From NCBI GenBank assembly GCA_019448385.1, contig JAGTXO010000012.1, positions 62,001 through 126,000 on the forward strand: a DNA stretch of 64,000 nucleotides, given 5' to 3'. Source of the DNA: Diacronema lutheri. Taxonomy: Eukaryota; Haptophyta; Pavlovophyceae; Pavlovales; Pavlovaceae. Below, in pieces: positions 1 through 11,953 of the stretch (position 1 is its first letter; the number at the start of each line of letters is the position of its first letter). The position numbers and the translations under genes are program-made. The notes under the pieces are model-generated. The model ran no database searches. It had not been told where the DNA came from and saw only the letters and a list, made by a program, of their open reading frames with translations.

Positions 1-125
1 CGATTCGCTTTTCGCTATTCGAGCCCAGCGTCCCTTCAATATTCGCAGTCCGGGACGATCGAACGAACAAGCGGCAACTCCACGCGGACCGACGCCAATC
101 TTCCCCTCGCCGTCCATCGCGCACC

Positions 126-1734
126 ATGTCGTCGCCGAGCAAGTACGCGGTGCAGGTGGACAAGGAGAACAAGGTGAGCGCGCAGCACGCAAGCACCACG
201 CCGTCCTCCTCGCGCGCGCGCCGCGCCGCGCCTCGCGCCACGCGCCGCGCCGTGCGCGCGCGGGGCGCGTTCCGCTCACCCCGTCGCCCGCGCCTCGCGC
301 TCGCGCGCCGGCGCCCATCAGGCGACGGAGATCAAGCTGCTCAACTTCTCGCGGCCGCACATGCGCGCCTTCCACTACGCGTGGCTCTCCTTCTTCCTCG
401 CGTTCACCGGCTGGTTTGCGCTCGCGCCGCTGACGCCGATCGTTCGCGTCTCGCTCGGCCTGTGCGAGAACGGCGACTGGAACGACTTCTCGTCGCCGCG
501 CGAGTGCATCTGTGGTGCGCGATGCAAGGAAGCGATTGGCAACGCCAACACGGTCTCGGTCGCCGGCACGATCGGCATGCGGCTGCTCGTCGGCGCGTGG
601 GCTGAGACGTATGGCCCGCGCTTCTCGCAGGCGTTCATGGTGATGCTCTTCTCGATCCCGCTCGCGCTCGCCGGCGCGGTGAGCAACGGCGCGTCGCTCG
701 CAGCCGTGCGCTTCTTCATTGGCGGGATGGGCGCGACGTTTGTGATCACGCAGTTCTGGACGTCGGTCATGTTCTCGAAGAACGTCGTCGGCACGGCGAA
801 CGCCACGTCGGCCGGCTGGGGCAACCTGGGCGGCGGCTTCACGCAGGTGTTCATGCCGTGGGTGCTCTCGTGGTTCATCGTCTTTGGCTTCGACCTCGCG
901 TGGCGCCTCGCCGTCCTCGTGCCCGCCGTGCTTCTCTTCTTCGTCGGCATCGCGCTGTACCTCACGTCGGACGACGTGCCGGAGGGCACGTACAAGGCGC
1001 TGTACGCGTCCGGCGAGCGGAAGAAGCAGAACGGCTGGAAGGTGTTCCTCGCGGCGGCGATCGACCCGCGCGTGTGGCTTCTCTTCATCGTCTACGGCGG
1101 CTGCTTTGGCACCGAGCTGACGATGAACAACGTGCTCGCCTCCTACTTCTTCGACTACTTTGGCCTCTCGCTCCAGACCGCCGGCCTCGCCGCGTCGCTC
1201 TTTGGCCTGATGAACCTCTTCGCGCGCTCGCTCGGCGGCATCGCATCCGACTTGGCCAACAAGCACTTCTCGCACCGCGGTCGCCACTGGGTCTTCTTTG
1301 CCGTGCAGCTCGGCGAGGGCTGCATGCTCGTCCTCTTCTCGCGCTTCAAGTCGGACAACTTCACCGGCGCGATCATCACGCTCATCGCCTTCTCGACGAT
1401 GGTGCAGATGGCGGAGGGCGCGCAATACGCGGTCGTGCCGTACGTGGGCAAGCACCTCAAGGCGCTTGGCCCCGTCTCGGGCATCGTCGGCGCGGGCGGC
1501 AACTTTGGCGCGGTGATGTGGTCGCTCATCTACAAGGGCTACGCCTCGCACCCCGACCCGCGCCAACCTTTCCTCGTGCACGGCATCTGCGTCGTAGGCA
1601 CCGCGCTCCTCATCCCGTTCATCCACTACCCCGAGTTTGGCTCCATGTTCTTGCCGCAGACCAAGGAGGAGGAGGCGCAGCCGGACGAGGGGCCGACGGT
1701 GATCAAGCCGGCCTCTGCCCAAGTGAGCGTCTGA
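126..1734 (+). CDS. NRT2: NRT2-family nitrate/nitrite transporter, copy 1
   Basis: High-affinity nitrate/nitrite importer of the major facilitator superfamily (nitrate-nitrite porter family), expected in the plasma membrane. Two exons: 126-173 encodes 16 residues ending DKENK; a 148-bp intron (GTGAGC...CATCAG) follows; exon 2 is 322-1734. The join is phase 0 and gives a 486-residue protein. The family N-terminus 'ATEIKLLNFSRPHMRAFHYA' is made only when the intron is removed, which supports the model. About 12 hydrophobic segments are visible, with both family signatures: SAGWGNLGGGFTQ in TM5 and GAGGNFGAVMWSL in TM11. This copy differs from its tandem sisters at residue 481 (Ser) and has a unique upstream sequence (1-82), so it may be the founder copy with the ancestral promoter. 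The nearby nitrate reductase supports a role in nitrate assimilation. Confidence 0.95.
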
Positions 1735-1993
1735 TGCCCGTCGGCGCGCACCGCTGCTGGCCGTGCGATGGAGTGTGGCGTGCTGCGGCTGCGCTCTTTC
1801 GCCGCCACACGCGGCGGGGCGCTCGCGCGCGGCGTGTCTGTATGTCTATTTCCCCGCTGCGCGGGTTTCCAGGACCACATTATCATGGGTATTGGGACTG
1901 AAGGACGAGTTTTGAGGGGCCTATGCTGCCAGAGCTCATCATCATATACTGCCCTCTTGAGGAGCTCGTGGCACGTGCAGATGTTGCACGCGC

Positions 1994-2945
1994 TCACCTA
2001 GTGACCGCTGCCGGAACGTCGCCTTTGAAAGCGAGCAGCTCGGCGCGCAGCGACTCGAGCGCCTGCGCGTACATGGTGAGCTGCTCGGTCGAGTTTGGGT
2101 TGTGCGCGTACAGCGCGTAGAAGAGATCAAACGAGTCGGCGGACGTCGAGTCGATCAGCGCGAGCAGGCTCTCAAAGCCGCGCGTGTTGATCGGCGTGCT
2201 CCGGAGCGCGAGCTTGCCCAGCACGCGCCCGGTGAGGTGCGTCACAAACTGCGAGCCGGCCGCAAGCCGGTCGTGTGGTCATCTTGCACCCCTGGCGCCA
2301 CGCGCAGGCGCGCGGACGGGCGAAGACGCGCGCGCGATCGCGCGGCTGAGCGCCACGCGCCGCGCGGGCGGCCACATGCGGCAGCAGTGCGGGCCCCGCC
2401 CCTTTCGGCCTGCTGCGCGCGCGCGCGAGCGACCCACTGCGCGCACGGGCGCTCGCGCGTCCGCAGCGGACCTGCTCCTCCCACAGCGCGAGGAAGCGGC
2501 AGAAGCGGTGCCGGTCGCGCACGCGCACGGCGTCATAGACGAAGGGCAGGTCGCGCCAGCCGTGCTTGCCAGACTCGGGCCCAAACATGGGGTGCGAGCA
2601 GACGATGTCGCACGAGGCGGGCAGCGCCCTGAGCATCGCCGCCTTGGGCAGCAGCTTGACGGAGAGCACGTCGACAACGAGCAGGCCCTCGAGCAGCTGC
2701 GTCGGCAGCGCCGAGAGCACGTGCTCGAACGAGATGATCATCGGCGCAGGCACATCGAGCGCGCTCTCTCTCACCTGCGGTGCGACGGCGCTCGTGCCGC
2801 GCGCGCGGCATTGGCGCCAGCACGGCGCGAGGCAAAGTACAAACCCACGCGAAGCTTGGCCAACGTCGCGCGCAAAGGCGGCGACGTTGTGCGGGGGAAG
2901 GCGACGTCCATGGAGAACGCGTGTTCGTATGAAGCGGAAGCTTCT
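1994..2945 (-). pseudogene. Truncated dehydratase-dehydrogenase fragment, unit 1
   Basis: A partial copy of the gene at 16071-13851. It keeps the dehydrogenase exons 2 and 3 (SHPMFGPESG and the final AAVTR-stop), the intron between them and the 3' part of intron 1. About 40 bp resembling the ACT-domain coding region (near 2905-2945) are joined directly to that intron, so the prephenate dehydratase domain and the NAD-binding Rossmann segment are missing. This unit also lacks 17 bp in exon 3 around 2273, which removes the SCEEHDR stretch and shifts the frame. A functional enzyme is very unlikely. Confidence 0.85.
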
Positions 2946-3072
2946 GCCATCTTTCGCCCTTCCGAGACGCGACCGTTTTGGCGCGCTCGGTCCACGCCTC
3001 TCGCTTTGTCCCAGACGGTCGTACGCACCAGCGGACCGACGCGCATCTCACCGTCGCCGTCCATCGCGCACC

Positions 3073-4689
3073 ATGTCGTCGCCGAGCAAGTACGCGGTGC
3101 AGGTGGACAAGGAGAACAAGGTGAGCGCACAGCACGCAAGCACCACGCCGCCCTCCTCGCGCGCGCGCGCGCCGCGCCTTGCCTCGCGCCACGCGCCGTG
3201 CGCGCCGCGCGCGCGCGGGGCGCGTTCCGCTCACCCCGTCGCCCGCGCCTCGCGCTCGCGCGCCGGCGCCCATCAGGCGACGGAGATCAAGCTGCTCAAC
3301 TTCTCGCGGCCGCACATGCGCGCCTTCCACTACGCGTGGCTCTCCTTCTTCCTCGCGTTCACCGGCTGGTTTGCGCTTGCGCCGCTGACGCCGATCGTTC
3401 GCGTCTCGCTCGGCCTGTGCGAGAACGGCGACTGGAACGACTTCTCGTCGCCGCGCGAGTGCATCTGTGGTGCGCGATGCAAGGAAGCGATCGGCAACGC
3501 CAACACGGTCTCGGTCGCCGGCACGATCGGCATGCGGCTGCTCGTCGGCGCGTGGGCTGAGACGTATGGCCCGCGCTTCTCGCAGGCGTTCATGGTGATG
3601 CTCTTCTCGATCCCGCTCGCGCTCGCCGGCGCGGTGAGCAACGGCGCGTCGCTCGCAGCCGTGCGCTTCTTCATTGGCGGGATGGGCGCGACGTTTGTGA
3701 TCACGCAGTTCTGGACGTCGGTCATGTTCTCGAAGAACGTCGTCGGCACGGCGAACGCCACGTCGGCCGGCTGGGGCAACCTGGGCGGCGGCTTCACGCA
3801 GGTGTTCATGCCGTGGGTGCTCTCGTGGTTCATCGTCTTTGGCTTCGACCTCGCGTGGCGCCTCGCCGTCCTCGTGCCCGCCGTGCTTCTCTTCTTCGTC
3901 GGCATCGCGCTGTACCTCACGTCGGACGACGTGCCGGAGGGCACGTACAAGGCGCTGTACGCGTCCGGCGAGCGGAAGAAGCAGAACGGCTGGAAGGTGT
4001 TCCTCGCGGCGGCGATCGACCCGCGCGTGTGGCTTCTCTTCATCGTCTACGGCGGCTGCTTTGGCACCGAGCTGACGATGAACAACGTGCTCGCCTCCTA
4101 CTTCTTCGACTACTTTGGCCTCTCGCTCCAGACCGCCGGCCTCGCCGCGTCGCTCTTTGGCCTGATGAACCTCTTCGCGCGCTCGCTCGGCGGCATCGCA
4201 TCCGACTTGGCCAACAAGCACTTCTCGCACCGCGGTCGCCACTGGGTCTTCTTTGCCGTGCAGCTCGGCGAGGGCTGCATGCTCGTCCTCTTCTCGCGCT
4301 TCAAGTCGGACAACTTCACCGGCGCGATCATCACGCTCATCGCCTTCTCGACGATGGTGCAGATGGCGGAGGGCGCGCAATACGCAGTCGTGCCGTACGT
4401 GGGCAAGCACCTCAAGGCGCTCGGCCCCGTCTCGGGCATCGTCGGCGCGGGCGGCAACTTTGGCGCGGTGATGTGGTCGCTCATCTACAAGGGCTACGCC
4501 TCGCACCCCGACCCGCGCCAACCTTTCCTCGTGCACGGCATCTGCGTCGTAGGCACCGCGCTCCTCATCCCGTTCATCCACTACCCCGAGTTTGGCTCCA
4601 TGTTCTTGCCGCAGACCAAGGAGGAGGAGGCGCAGCCGGACGAGGGGCCGACGGTGATCAAGCCGGCCATCGCCCAAGTGAGCGTCTGA
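3073..4689 (+). CDS. NRT2: NRT2-family nitrate/nitrite transporter, copy 2
   Basis: Second tandem transporter copy. Exon 1 is 3073-3120, the intron is 3121-3276 and exon 2 is 3277-4689; the product is 486 residues. The protein matches copy 1 except Ile at residue 481, while the nucleotide sequence has scattered silent changes. The intron here is 156 bp (a multiple of three) and free of stops, so an unspliced mRNA would still be open; the lengthening lies in a (GC)n run. Its upstream region matches copies 3-5, not copy 1: the first 40-50 bp before the ATG are shared with copy 1, and beyond that lies antisense aromatic-pathway sequence. Confidence 0.94.
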   Translation: MSSPSKYAVQVDKENKVSAQHASTTPPSSRARAPRLASRHAPCAPRARGARSAHPVARASRSRAGAHQATEIKLLNFSRPHMRAFHYAWLSFFLAFTGWFALAPLTPIVRVSLGLCENGDWNDFSSPRECICGARCKEAIGNANTVSVAGTIGMRLLVGAWAETYGPRFSQAFMVMLFSIPLALAGAVSNGASLAAVRFFIGGMGATFVITQFWTSVMFSKNVVGTANATSAGWGNLGGGFTQVFMPWVLSWFIVFGFDLAWRLAVLVPAVLLFFVGIALYLTSDDVPEGTYKALYASGERKKQNGWKVFLAAAIDPRVWLLFIVYGGCFGTELTMNNVLASYFFDYFGLSLQTAGLAASLFGLMNLFARSLGGIASDLANKHFSHRGRHWVFFAVQLGEGCMLVLFSRFKSDNFTGAIITLIAFSTMVQMAEGAQYAVVPYVGKHLKALGPVSGIVGAGGNFGAVMWSLIYKGYASHPDPRQPFLVHGICVVGTALLIPFIHYPEFGSMFLPQTKEEEAQPDEGPTVIKPAIAQVSV

Positions 4690-4945
4690 TGCCCGTCGGC
4701 GCGCGCCGCTGCTGGCCGTGCGATGGAGTGTGGCGTGCTGCGGCGGCGCTCTTTCGCCCCCACGCGCGGCGGGGCGCTCGCGCGCGGCGTGTCTGTATGT
4801 CTATTTCCCCGCTGCGCGGGTTTCCAGGACCACATCATTATTGGGACTGATGAAGGACGAGTTTTGAGGGGCCTATGCTGCCAGAGCTCATCATTATATA
4901 CTGCCCACTTGAGGAGCTCGTGGCACGTGCAGATGTTGCACGCGC

Positions 4946-5910
4946 TCACCTAGTGACCGCTGCCGGAACGTCGCCTTTGAAAGCGAGCAGCTCGGCGCGC
5001 AGCGACTCGAGCGCCTGCGCGTACATGGTGAGCTGCTCGGTCGAGTTTGGGTTGTGCGCGTACAGCGCGTAGAAGAGATCAAACGAGTCGGCGGACGTCG
5101 AGTCGATCAGCGCGAGCAGGCTCTCAAAGCCGCGCGTGTTGATCGGCGTGCTCCGGAGCGCGAGCTTGCCCAGCACGCGCCCGGTGAGGTGCGTCACAAA
5201 CTGCGAGCCGGCCGCAAGCCGGTCGTGCTCCTCGCACGAGAGGTTGGTCATCTTGCACCCCTGGCGCCACGCGCAGGCGCGCGGACGGGCGAAGACGCGC
5301 GCGCGATCGCGCGGCTGAGCGCCACGCGCCGCGCGGGCGGCCACATGCGGCAGCAGTGCGGGCCCCGCCCCTTTCGGCCTGCTGCGCGCGCGCGCGAGCG
5401 ACCCACTGCGCGCGCGGGCGCTCGCGCGTCCGCAGCGGACCTGCTCCTCCCACAGCGCGAGGAAGCGGCAGAAGCGGTGCCGGTCGCGCACGCGCACGGC
5501 ATCATAGACGAAGGGCAGGTCGCGCCAGTCGTGTTTGCCAGACTCTGGTCCAAACATGGGGTGCGAGCAGACGATGTCGCACGAGGCGGGCAGCGCCTTG
5601 TGCATCGCCGCCTTGGGCAGCAGCTCGAAGGAGAGCACGTTGACAACGAGCAGGCCATCGAGCAGTTGCGTCGGCAGCGCCGAGAGCACGTGCTCGAACG
5701 AGATGATCATCGGCGCAGGCACATCGAGCGCGCTCTCTCTCACCTGCGGTGCGACGGCGCTCGTGCCGCGCGCGCGGCATTGGCGCCAGCACGGCGCGAG
5801 GCAAAGTACAAACACACGCGAGGCTTGGCCAACGTCGCGCACAAAGGCGGCGACGTTGTGCGGGGGAAAACGACGTCCATGGAGAACGCGTGTTCGAATG
5901 AAGCGGAAGC
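4946..5910 (-). pseudogene. Truncated dehydratase-dehydrogenase fragment, unit 2
   Basis: Same truncated structure as the first fragment, but without its 17-bp exon 3 deletion, so both retained dehydrogenase exons are open and end at the same stop. It begins with the ACT-like remnant (about 5870-5910) and lacks the dehydratase domain and the nucleotide-binding fold. It carries private changes, such as KHDW for KHGW after the PESG motif. Confidence 0.82.
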
Positions 5911-6041
5911 TTCTGCCATCTTTCGCCCTTCCGAGACGCGACCGTTTTGGCGCGCTCGGTCCACGCCTCTCGCTTTGTCCCAGACGGTCGTACGCACCAG
6001 CGGACCGACGCGCATCTCACCGTCGCCGTCCATCGCGCACC

Positions 6042-7648
6042 ATGTCGTCGCCGAGCAAGTACGCGGTGCAGGTGGACAAGGAGAACAAGGTGAGCGCGCA
6101 GCACGCAAGCACCACGCCGTCCTCCTCGCGCGCGCGCCGCGCCTTGCCTCGCGCCACGCGCCGCGCCGTGCGCGCACGGGGCGTTCCGCTCACCCCGTCG
6201 CCAGCGCCTCGCGCTCGCGCGCCGGCGCCCATCAGGCGACGGAGATCAAGCTGCTCAACTTCTCGCGGCCGCACATGCGCGCCTTCCACTACGCGTGGCT
6301 CTCCTTCTTCCTCGCGTTCACCGGCTGGTTTGCGCTCGCGCCGCTGACGCCGATCGTTCGCGTCTCGCTCGGCCTGTGCGAGAACGGCGACTGGAACGAC
6401 TTCTCGTCGCCGCGCGAGTGCATCTGTGGTGCGCGATGCAAGGAAGCGATCGGCAACGCCAACACGGTCTCGGTCGCCGGCACGATCGGCATGCGGCTGC
6501 TCGTCGGCGCGTGGGCTGAGACGTATGGCCCGCGCTTCTCGCAGGCGTTCATGGTGATGCTCTTCTCGATCCCGCTCGCGCTCGCCGGCGCGGTGAGCAA
6601 CGGCGCGTCGCTCGCGGCCGTGCGCTTCTTCATTGGCGGGATGGGCGCGACGTTTGTGATCACGCAGTTCTGGACGTCGGTCATGTTCTCGAAGAACGTC
6701 GTCGGCACGGCGAACGCCACGTCGGCCGGCTGGGGCAACCTGGGCGGCGGCTTCACGCAGGTGTTCATGCCGTGGGTGCTCTCGTGGTTCATCGTCTTTG
6801 GCTTCGACCTCGCGTGGCGCCTCGCCGTCCTCGTGCCCGCCGTGCTTCTCTTCTTCGTCGGCATCGCGCTGTACCTCACGTCGGACGACGTGCCGGAGGG
6901 CACGTACAAGGCGCTGTACGCGTCCGGCGAGCGGAAGAAGCAGAACGGCTGGAAGGTGTTCCTTGCGGCGGCGATCGACCCGCGCGTGTGGCTTCTCTTC
7001 ATCGTCTACGGCGGCTGCTTTGGCACCGAGCTGACGATGAACAACGTGCTCGCCTCCTACTTCTTCGACTACTTTGGCCTCTCGCTCCAGACCGCCGGCC
7101 TCGCCGCGTCGCTCTTTGGCCTGATGAACCTCTTCGCGCGCTCGCTCGGCGGCATCGCATCCGACTTGGCCAACAAGCACTTCTCGCACCGCGGTCGCCA
7201 CTGGGTCTTCTTTGCCGTGCAGCTCGGCGAGGGCTGCATGCTCGTCCTCTTCTCGCGCTTCAAGTCGGACAACTTCACCGGCGCGATCATCACGCTCATC
7301 GCCTTCTCGACGATGGTGCAGATGGCGGAGGGCGCGCAATACGCGGTCGTGCCGTACGTGGGCAAGCACCTCAAGGCGCTCGGCCCCGTCTCGGGCATCG
7401 TCGGCGCGGGCGGCAACTTTGGCGCGGTGATGTGGTCGCTCATCTACAAGGGCTACGCCTCGCACCCCGACCCGCGCCAACCTTTCCTCGTGCACGGCAT
7501 CTGCGTCGTAGGCACCGCGCTCCTCATCCCGTTCATCCACTACCCCGAGTTTGGCTCCATGTTCTTGCCGCAGACCAAGGAGGAGGAGGCGCAGCCGGAC
7601 GAGGGGCCGACGGTGATCAAGCCGGCCATCGCCCAAGTGAGCGTCTGA
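6042..7648 (+). CDS. NRT2: NRT2-family nitrate/nitrite transporter, copy 3
   Basis: Third tandem copy. Exon 1 is 6042-6089, the intron is 6090-6235 (146 bp) and exon 2 is 6236-7648; 486 residues with Ile481. This unit and the next are almost identical throughout, intron and spacer included, which points to a very recent duplication or ongoing gene conversion. Transporter signatures and membrane segments are as in copy 1. Confidence 0.94.
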
Positions 7649-7901
7649 TGCCCGTCGGCGCGCGCCGCTGCTGGCCGTGCGATGGAGTGTGGCGTGCTGC
7701 GGCGGCGCTCTTTCGCCCCCACGCGCGGCGGGGCGCTCGCGCGCGGCGTGTCTGTATGTCTATTTCCCCGCTGCGCGGGTTTCCAGGACCACATCATTAT
7801 TGGGACTGAAGGACGAGTTTTGAGGGGCCTATGCTGCCAGAGCTCATCATTATATACTGCCCACTTGAGGAGCTCGTGGCACGTGCAGATGTTGCACGCG
7901 C

Positions 7902-8866
7902 TCACCTAGTGACCGCTGCCGGAACGTCGCCTTTGAAAGCGAGCAGCTCGGCGCGCAGCGACTCGAGCGCCTGCGCGTACATGGTGAGCTGCTCGGTCGA
8001 GTTTGGGTTGTGCGCGTACAGCGCGTAGAAGAGATCAAACGAGTCGGCGGACGTCGAGTCGATCAGCGCGAGCAGGCTCTCAAAGCCGCGCGTGTTGATC
8101 GGCGTGCTCCGGAGCGCGAGCTTGCCCAGCACGCGCCCCGTGAGGTGCGTCACAAACTGCGAGCCGGCCGCAAGCCGGTCGTGCTCCTCGCACGAGAGAT
8201 TGGTCATCTTGCACCCCTGGCGCCACGCGCAGGCGCGCGGACGGGCGAAGACGCGCGCGCGATCGCGCAGCTGAGCGCCACGCGCCGCGCGGGCGGCCAC
8301 GTGCGGCAGCAGTGCGGGCCCCGCCCCTTTCGGCCTGCTGCGCGCGCGCGCGAGCGACCCACTGCGCGCGCGGGCCCTCGCGCGTCCGCAGCGGACCTGC
8401 TCCTCCCACAGCGCGAGGAAGCGGCAGAAGCGGTGCCGGTCGCGCACGCGCACGGCGTCATAGACGAAGGGCAGGTCGCGCCAGCCGTGCTTGCCAGACT
8501 CGGGCCCAAACATGGGGTGCGAGCAGACGATGTCGCACGAGGCGGGCAGCGCCCTGAGCATCGCCGCCTTGGGCAGCAGCTTGACGGAGAGCACGTTGAC
8601 AACGAGCAGGCCATCGAGCAGCTGCGTCGGCAGCGCCGAGAGCACGTGCTCGAACGAGATGATCATCGGCGCAGGCACATCGAGCGCGCTCTCTCTCACC
8701 TGCGGTGCGACGGCGCTCGTGCCGCGCGCGCGGCATTGGCGCCAGCACGGCGCGAGGCAAAGTACAAACACACGCGAGGCTTGGCCAACGTCGCGCGCAA
8801 AGGCGGCGACGTTGTGCGGGGGAAGGCGACGTCCATGGAGAACGCGTGTTCGAATGAAGCGGAAGC
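7902..8866 (-). pseudogene. Truncated dehydratase-dehydrogenase fragment, unit 3
   Basis: Third fragment, with retained exons 2 and 3 open and ending at the same stop. Missing domains are as in the others. Its sequence is nearly identical to the unit 4 fragment. Confidence 0.82.
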
Positions 8867-8997
8867 TTCTGCCATCTTTCGCCCTTCCGAGACGCGACCG
8901 TTTTGGCGCGCTCGGTCCACGCCTCTCGCTTTGTCCCAGACGGTCGTACGCACCAGCGGACCGACGCGCATCTCACCGTCGCCGTCCATCGCGCACC

Positions 8998-10604
8998 ATG
9001 TCGTCGCCGAGCAAGTACGCGGTGCAGGTGGACAAGGAGAACAAGGTGAGCGCGCAGCACGCAAGCACCACGCCGTCCTCCTCGCGCGCGCGCCGCGCCT
9101 TGCCTCGCGCCACGCGCCGCGCCGTGCGCGCACGGGGCGTTCCGCTCACCCCGTCGCCAGCGCCTCGCGCTCGCGCGCCGGCGCCCATCAGGCGACGGAG
9201 ATCAAGCTGCTCAACTTCTCGCGGCCGCACATGCGCGCCTTCCACTACGCGTGGCTCTCCTTCTTCCTCGCGTTCACCGGCTGGTTTGCGCTCGCGCCGC
9301 TGACGCCGATCGTTCGCGTCTCGCTCGGCCTGTGCGAGAACGGCGACTGGAACGACTTCTCGTCGCCGCGCGAGTGCATCTGTGGTGCGCGATGCAAGGA
9401 AGCGATCGGCAACGCCAACACGGTCTCGGTCGCCGGCACGATCGGCATGCGGCTGCTCGTCGGCGCGTGGGCTGAGACGTATGGCCCGCGCTTCTCGCAG
9501 GCGTTCATGGTGATGCTCTTCTCGATCCCGCTCGCGCTCGCCGGCGCGGTGAGCAACGGCGCGTCGCTCGCGGCCGTGCGCTTCTTCATTGGCGGGATGG
9601 GCGCGACGTTTGTGATCACGCAGTTCTGGACGTCGGTCATGTTCTCGAAGAACGTCGTCGGCACGGCGAACGCCACGTCGGCCGGCTGGGGCAACCTGGG
9701 CGGCGGCTTCACGCAGGTGTTCATGCCGTGGGTGCTCTCGTGGTTCATCGTCTTTGGCTTCGACCTCGCGTGGCGCCTCGCCGTCCTCGTGCCCGCCGTG
9801 CTTCTCTTCTTCGTCGGCATCGCGCTGTACCTCACGTCGGACGACGTGCCGGAGGGCACGTACAAGGCGCTGTACGCGTCCGGCGAGCGGAAGAAGCAGA
9901 ACGGCTGGAAGGTGTTCCTTGCGGCGGCGATCGACCCGCGCGTGTGGCTTCTCTTCATCGTCTACGGCGGCTGCTTTGGCACCGAGCTGACGATGAACAA
10001 CGTGCTCGCCTCCTACTTCTTCGACTACTTTGGCCTCTCGCTCCAGACCGCCGGCCTCGCCGCGTCGCTCTTTGGCCTGATGAACCTCTTCGCGCGCTCG
10101 CTCGGCGGCATCGCATCCGACTTGGCCAACAAGCACTTCTCGCACCGCGGTCGCCACTGGGTCTTCTTTGCCGTGCAGCTCGGCGAGGGCTGCATGCTCG
10201 TCCTCTTCTCGCGCTTCAAGTCGGACAACTTCACCGGCGCGATCATCACGCTCATCGCCTTCTCGACGATGGTGCAGATGGCGGAGGGCGCGCAATACGC
10301 GGTCGTGCCGTACGTGGGCAAGCACCTCAAGGCGCTCGGCCCCGTCTCGGGCATCGTCGGCGCGGGCGGCAACTTTGGCGCGGTGATGTGGTCGCTCATC
10401 TACAAGGGCTACGCCTCGCACCCCGACCCGCGCCAACCTTTCCTCGTGCACGGCATCTGCGTCGTAGGCACCGCGCTCCTCATCCCGTTCATCCACTACC
10501 CCGAGTTTGGCTCCATGTTCTTGCCGCAGACCAAGGAGGAGGAGGCGCAGCCGGACGAGGGGCCGACGGTGATCAAGCCGGCCATCGCCCAAGTGAGCGT
10601 CTGA
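8998..10604 (+). CDS. NRT2: NRT2-family nitrate/nitrite transporter, copy 4
   Basis: Fourth tandem copy. Exon 1 is 8998-9045, the intron is 9046-9191 (146 bp) and exon 2 is 9192-10604; 486 residues with Ile481. The protein is identical to copies 2 and 3. The promoter-proximal sequence, intron and 3' flank also match copy 3 closely. Confidence 0.94.
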
Positions 10605-10857
10605 TGCCCGTCGGCGCGCGCCGCTGCTGGCCGTGCGATGGAGTGTGGCGTGCTGCGGCGGCGCTCTTTCGCCCCCACGCGCGGCGGGGCGCTCGCGCGC
10701 GGCGTGTCTGTATGTCTATTTCCCCGCTGCGCGGGTTTCCAGGACCACATCATTATTGGGACTGAAGGACGAGTTTTGAGGGGCCTATGCTGCCAGAGCT
10801 CATCATTATATACTGCCCACTTGAGGAGCTCGTGGCACGTGCAGATGTTGCACGCGC

Positions 10858-11822
10858 TCACCTAGTGACCGCTGCCGGAACGTCGCCTTTGAAAGCGAGC
10901 AGCTCGGCGCGCAGCGACTCGAGCGCCTGCGCGTACATGGTGAGCTGCTCGGTCGAGTTTGGGTTGTGCGCGTACAGCGCGTAGAAGAGATCAAACGAGT
11001 CGGCGGACGTCGAGTCGATCAGCGCGAGCAGGCTCTCAAAGCCGCGCGTGTTGATCGGCGTGCTCCGGAGCGCGAGCTTGCCCAGCACGCGCCCGGTGAG
11101 GTGCGTCACAAACTGCGAGCCGGCCGCAAGCCGGTCGTGCTCCTCGCACGAGAGATTGGTCATCATGCACCCCTGGCGCCACGCGCAGGCGCGCGGACGG
11201 GCGAAGACGCGCGCGCGATCGCGCAGCTGAGCGCCACGCGCCGCGCGGGCGGCCACGTGCGGCAGCAGTGCGGGCCCCGCCCCTTTCGGCCTGCTGCGCG
11301 CGCGCGCGAGCGACCCACTGCGCGCGCGGGCCCTCGCGCGTCCGCAGCGGACCTGCTCCTCCCACAGCGCGAGGAAGCGGCAGAAGCGGTGCCGGTCGCG
11401 CACGCGCACGGCGTCATAGACGAAGGGCAGGTCGCGCCAGCCGTGCTTGCCAGACTCGGGCCCAAACATGGGGTGCGAGCAGACGATGTCGCACGAGGCG
11501 GGCAGCGCCCTGAGCATCGCCGCCTTGGGCAGCAGCTTGACGGAGAGCACGTTGACAACGAGCAGGCCATCGAGCAGCTGCGTCGGCAGCGCCGAGAGCA
11601 CGTGCTCGAACGAGATGATCATCGGCGCAGGCACATCGAGCGCGCTCTCTCTCACCTGCGGTGCGACGGCGCTCGTGCCGCGCGCGCGGCATTGGCGCCA
11701 GCACGGCGCGAGGCAAAGTACAAACCCACGCGAAGCTTGGCCAACGTCGCGCGCAAAGGCGGCGACGTTGTGCGGGGGAAGGCGACGTCCATGGAGAACG
11801 CGTGTTCGAATGAAGCGGAAGC
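10858..11822 (-). pseudogene. Truncated dehydratase-dehydrogenase fragment, unit 4
   Basis: Fourth fragment, between transporter copies 4 and 5. Exons 2 and 3 are open and the N-terminal two thirds of the gene are absent. Near 11163 the codon after GC is ATG rather than AAG (GCMMT for GCKMT), a private change. The next downstream copy is the intact gene. Confidence 0.82.
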
Positions 11823-11953
11823 TTCTGCCATCTTTCGCCCTTCCGAGACGCGACCGTTTTGGCGCGCTCGGTCCACGCCTCTCGCTTTGTCCCAGACGGT
11901 CGTACGCACCAGCGGACCGACGCGCATCTCACCGTCGCCGTCCATCGCGCACC

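Noticed and set aside
2533-4677. 714-codon - strand frame opposite NRT2 copy 2
   Set aside because: It is the high-GC shadow of the transporter, rich in Arg/Glu/His, and repeats identically opposite each copy.
5054-7648. Continuous 864-codon + strand frame joining the spacer to NRT2
   Set aside because: The first half is the antisense of the dehydrogenase fragment and it reads through the NRT2 intron in another frame. The family N-terminus appears only after splicing. Similar frames at 2566, 8010 and 10966 are the same artefact.
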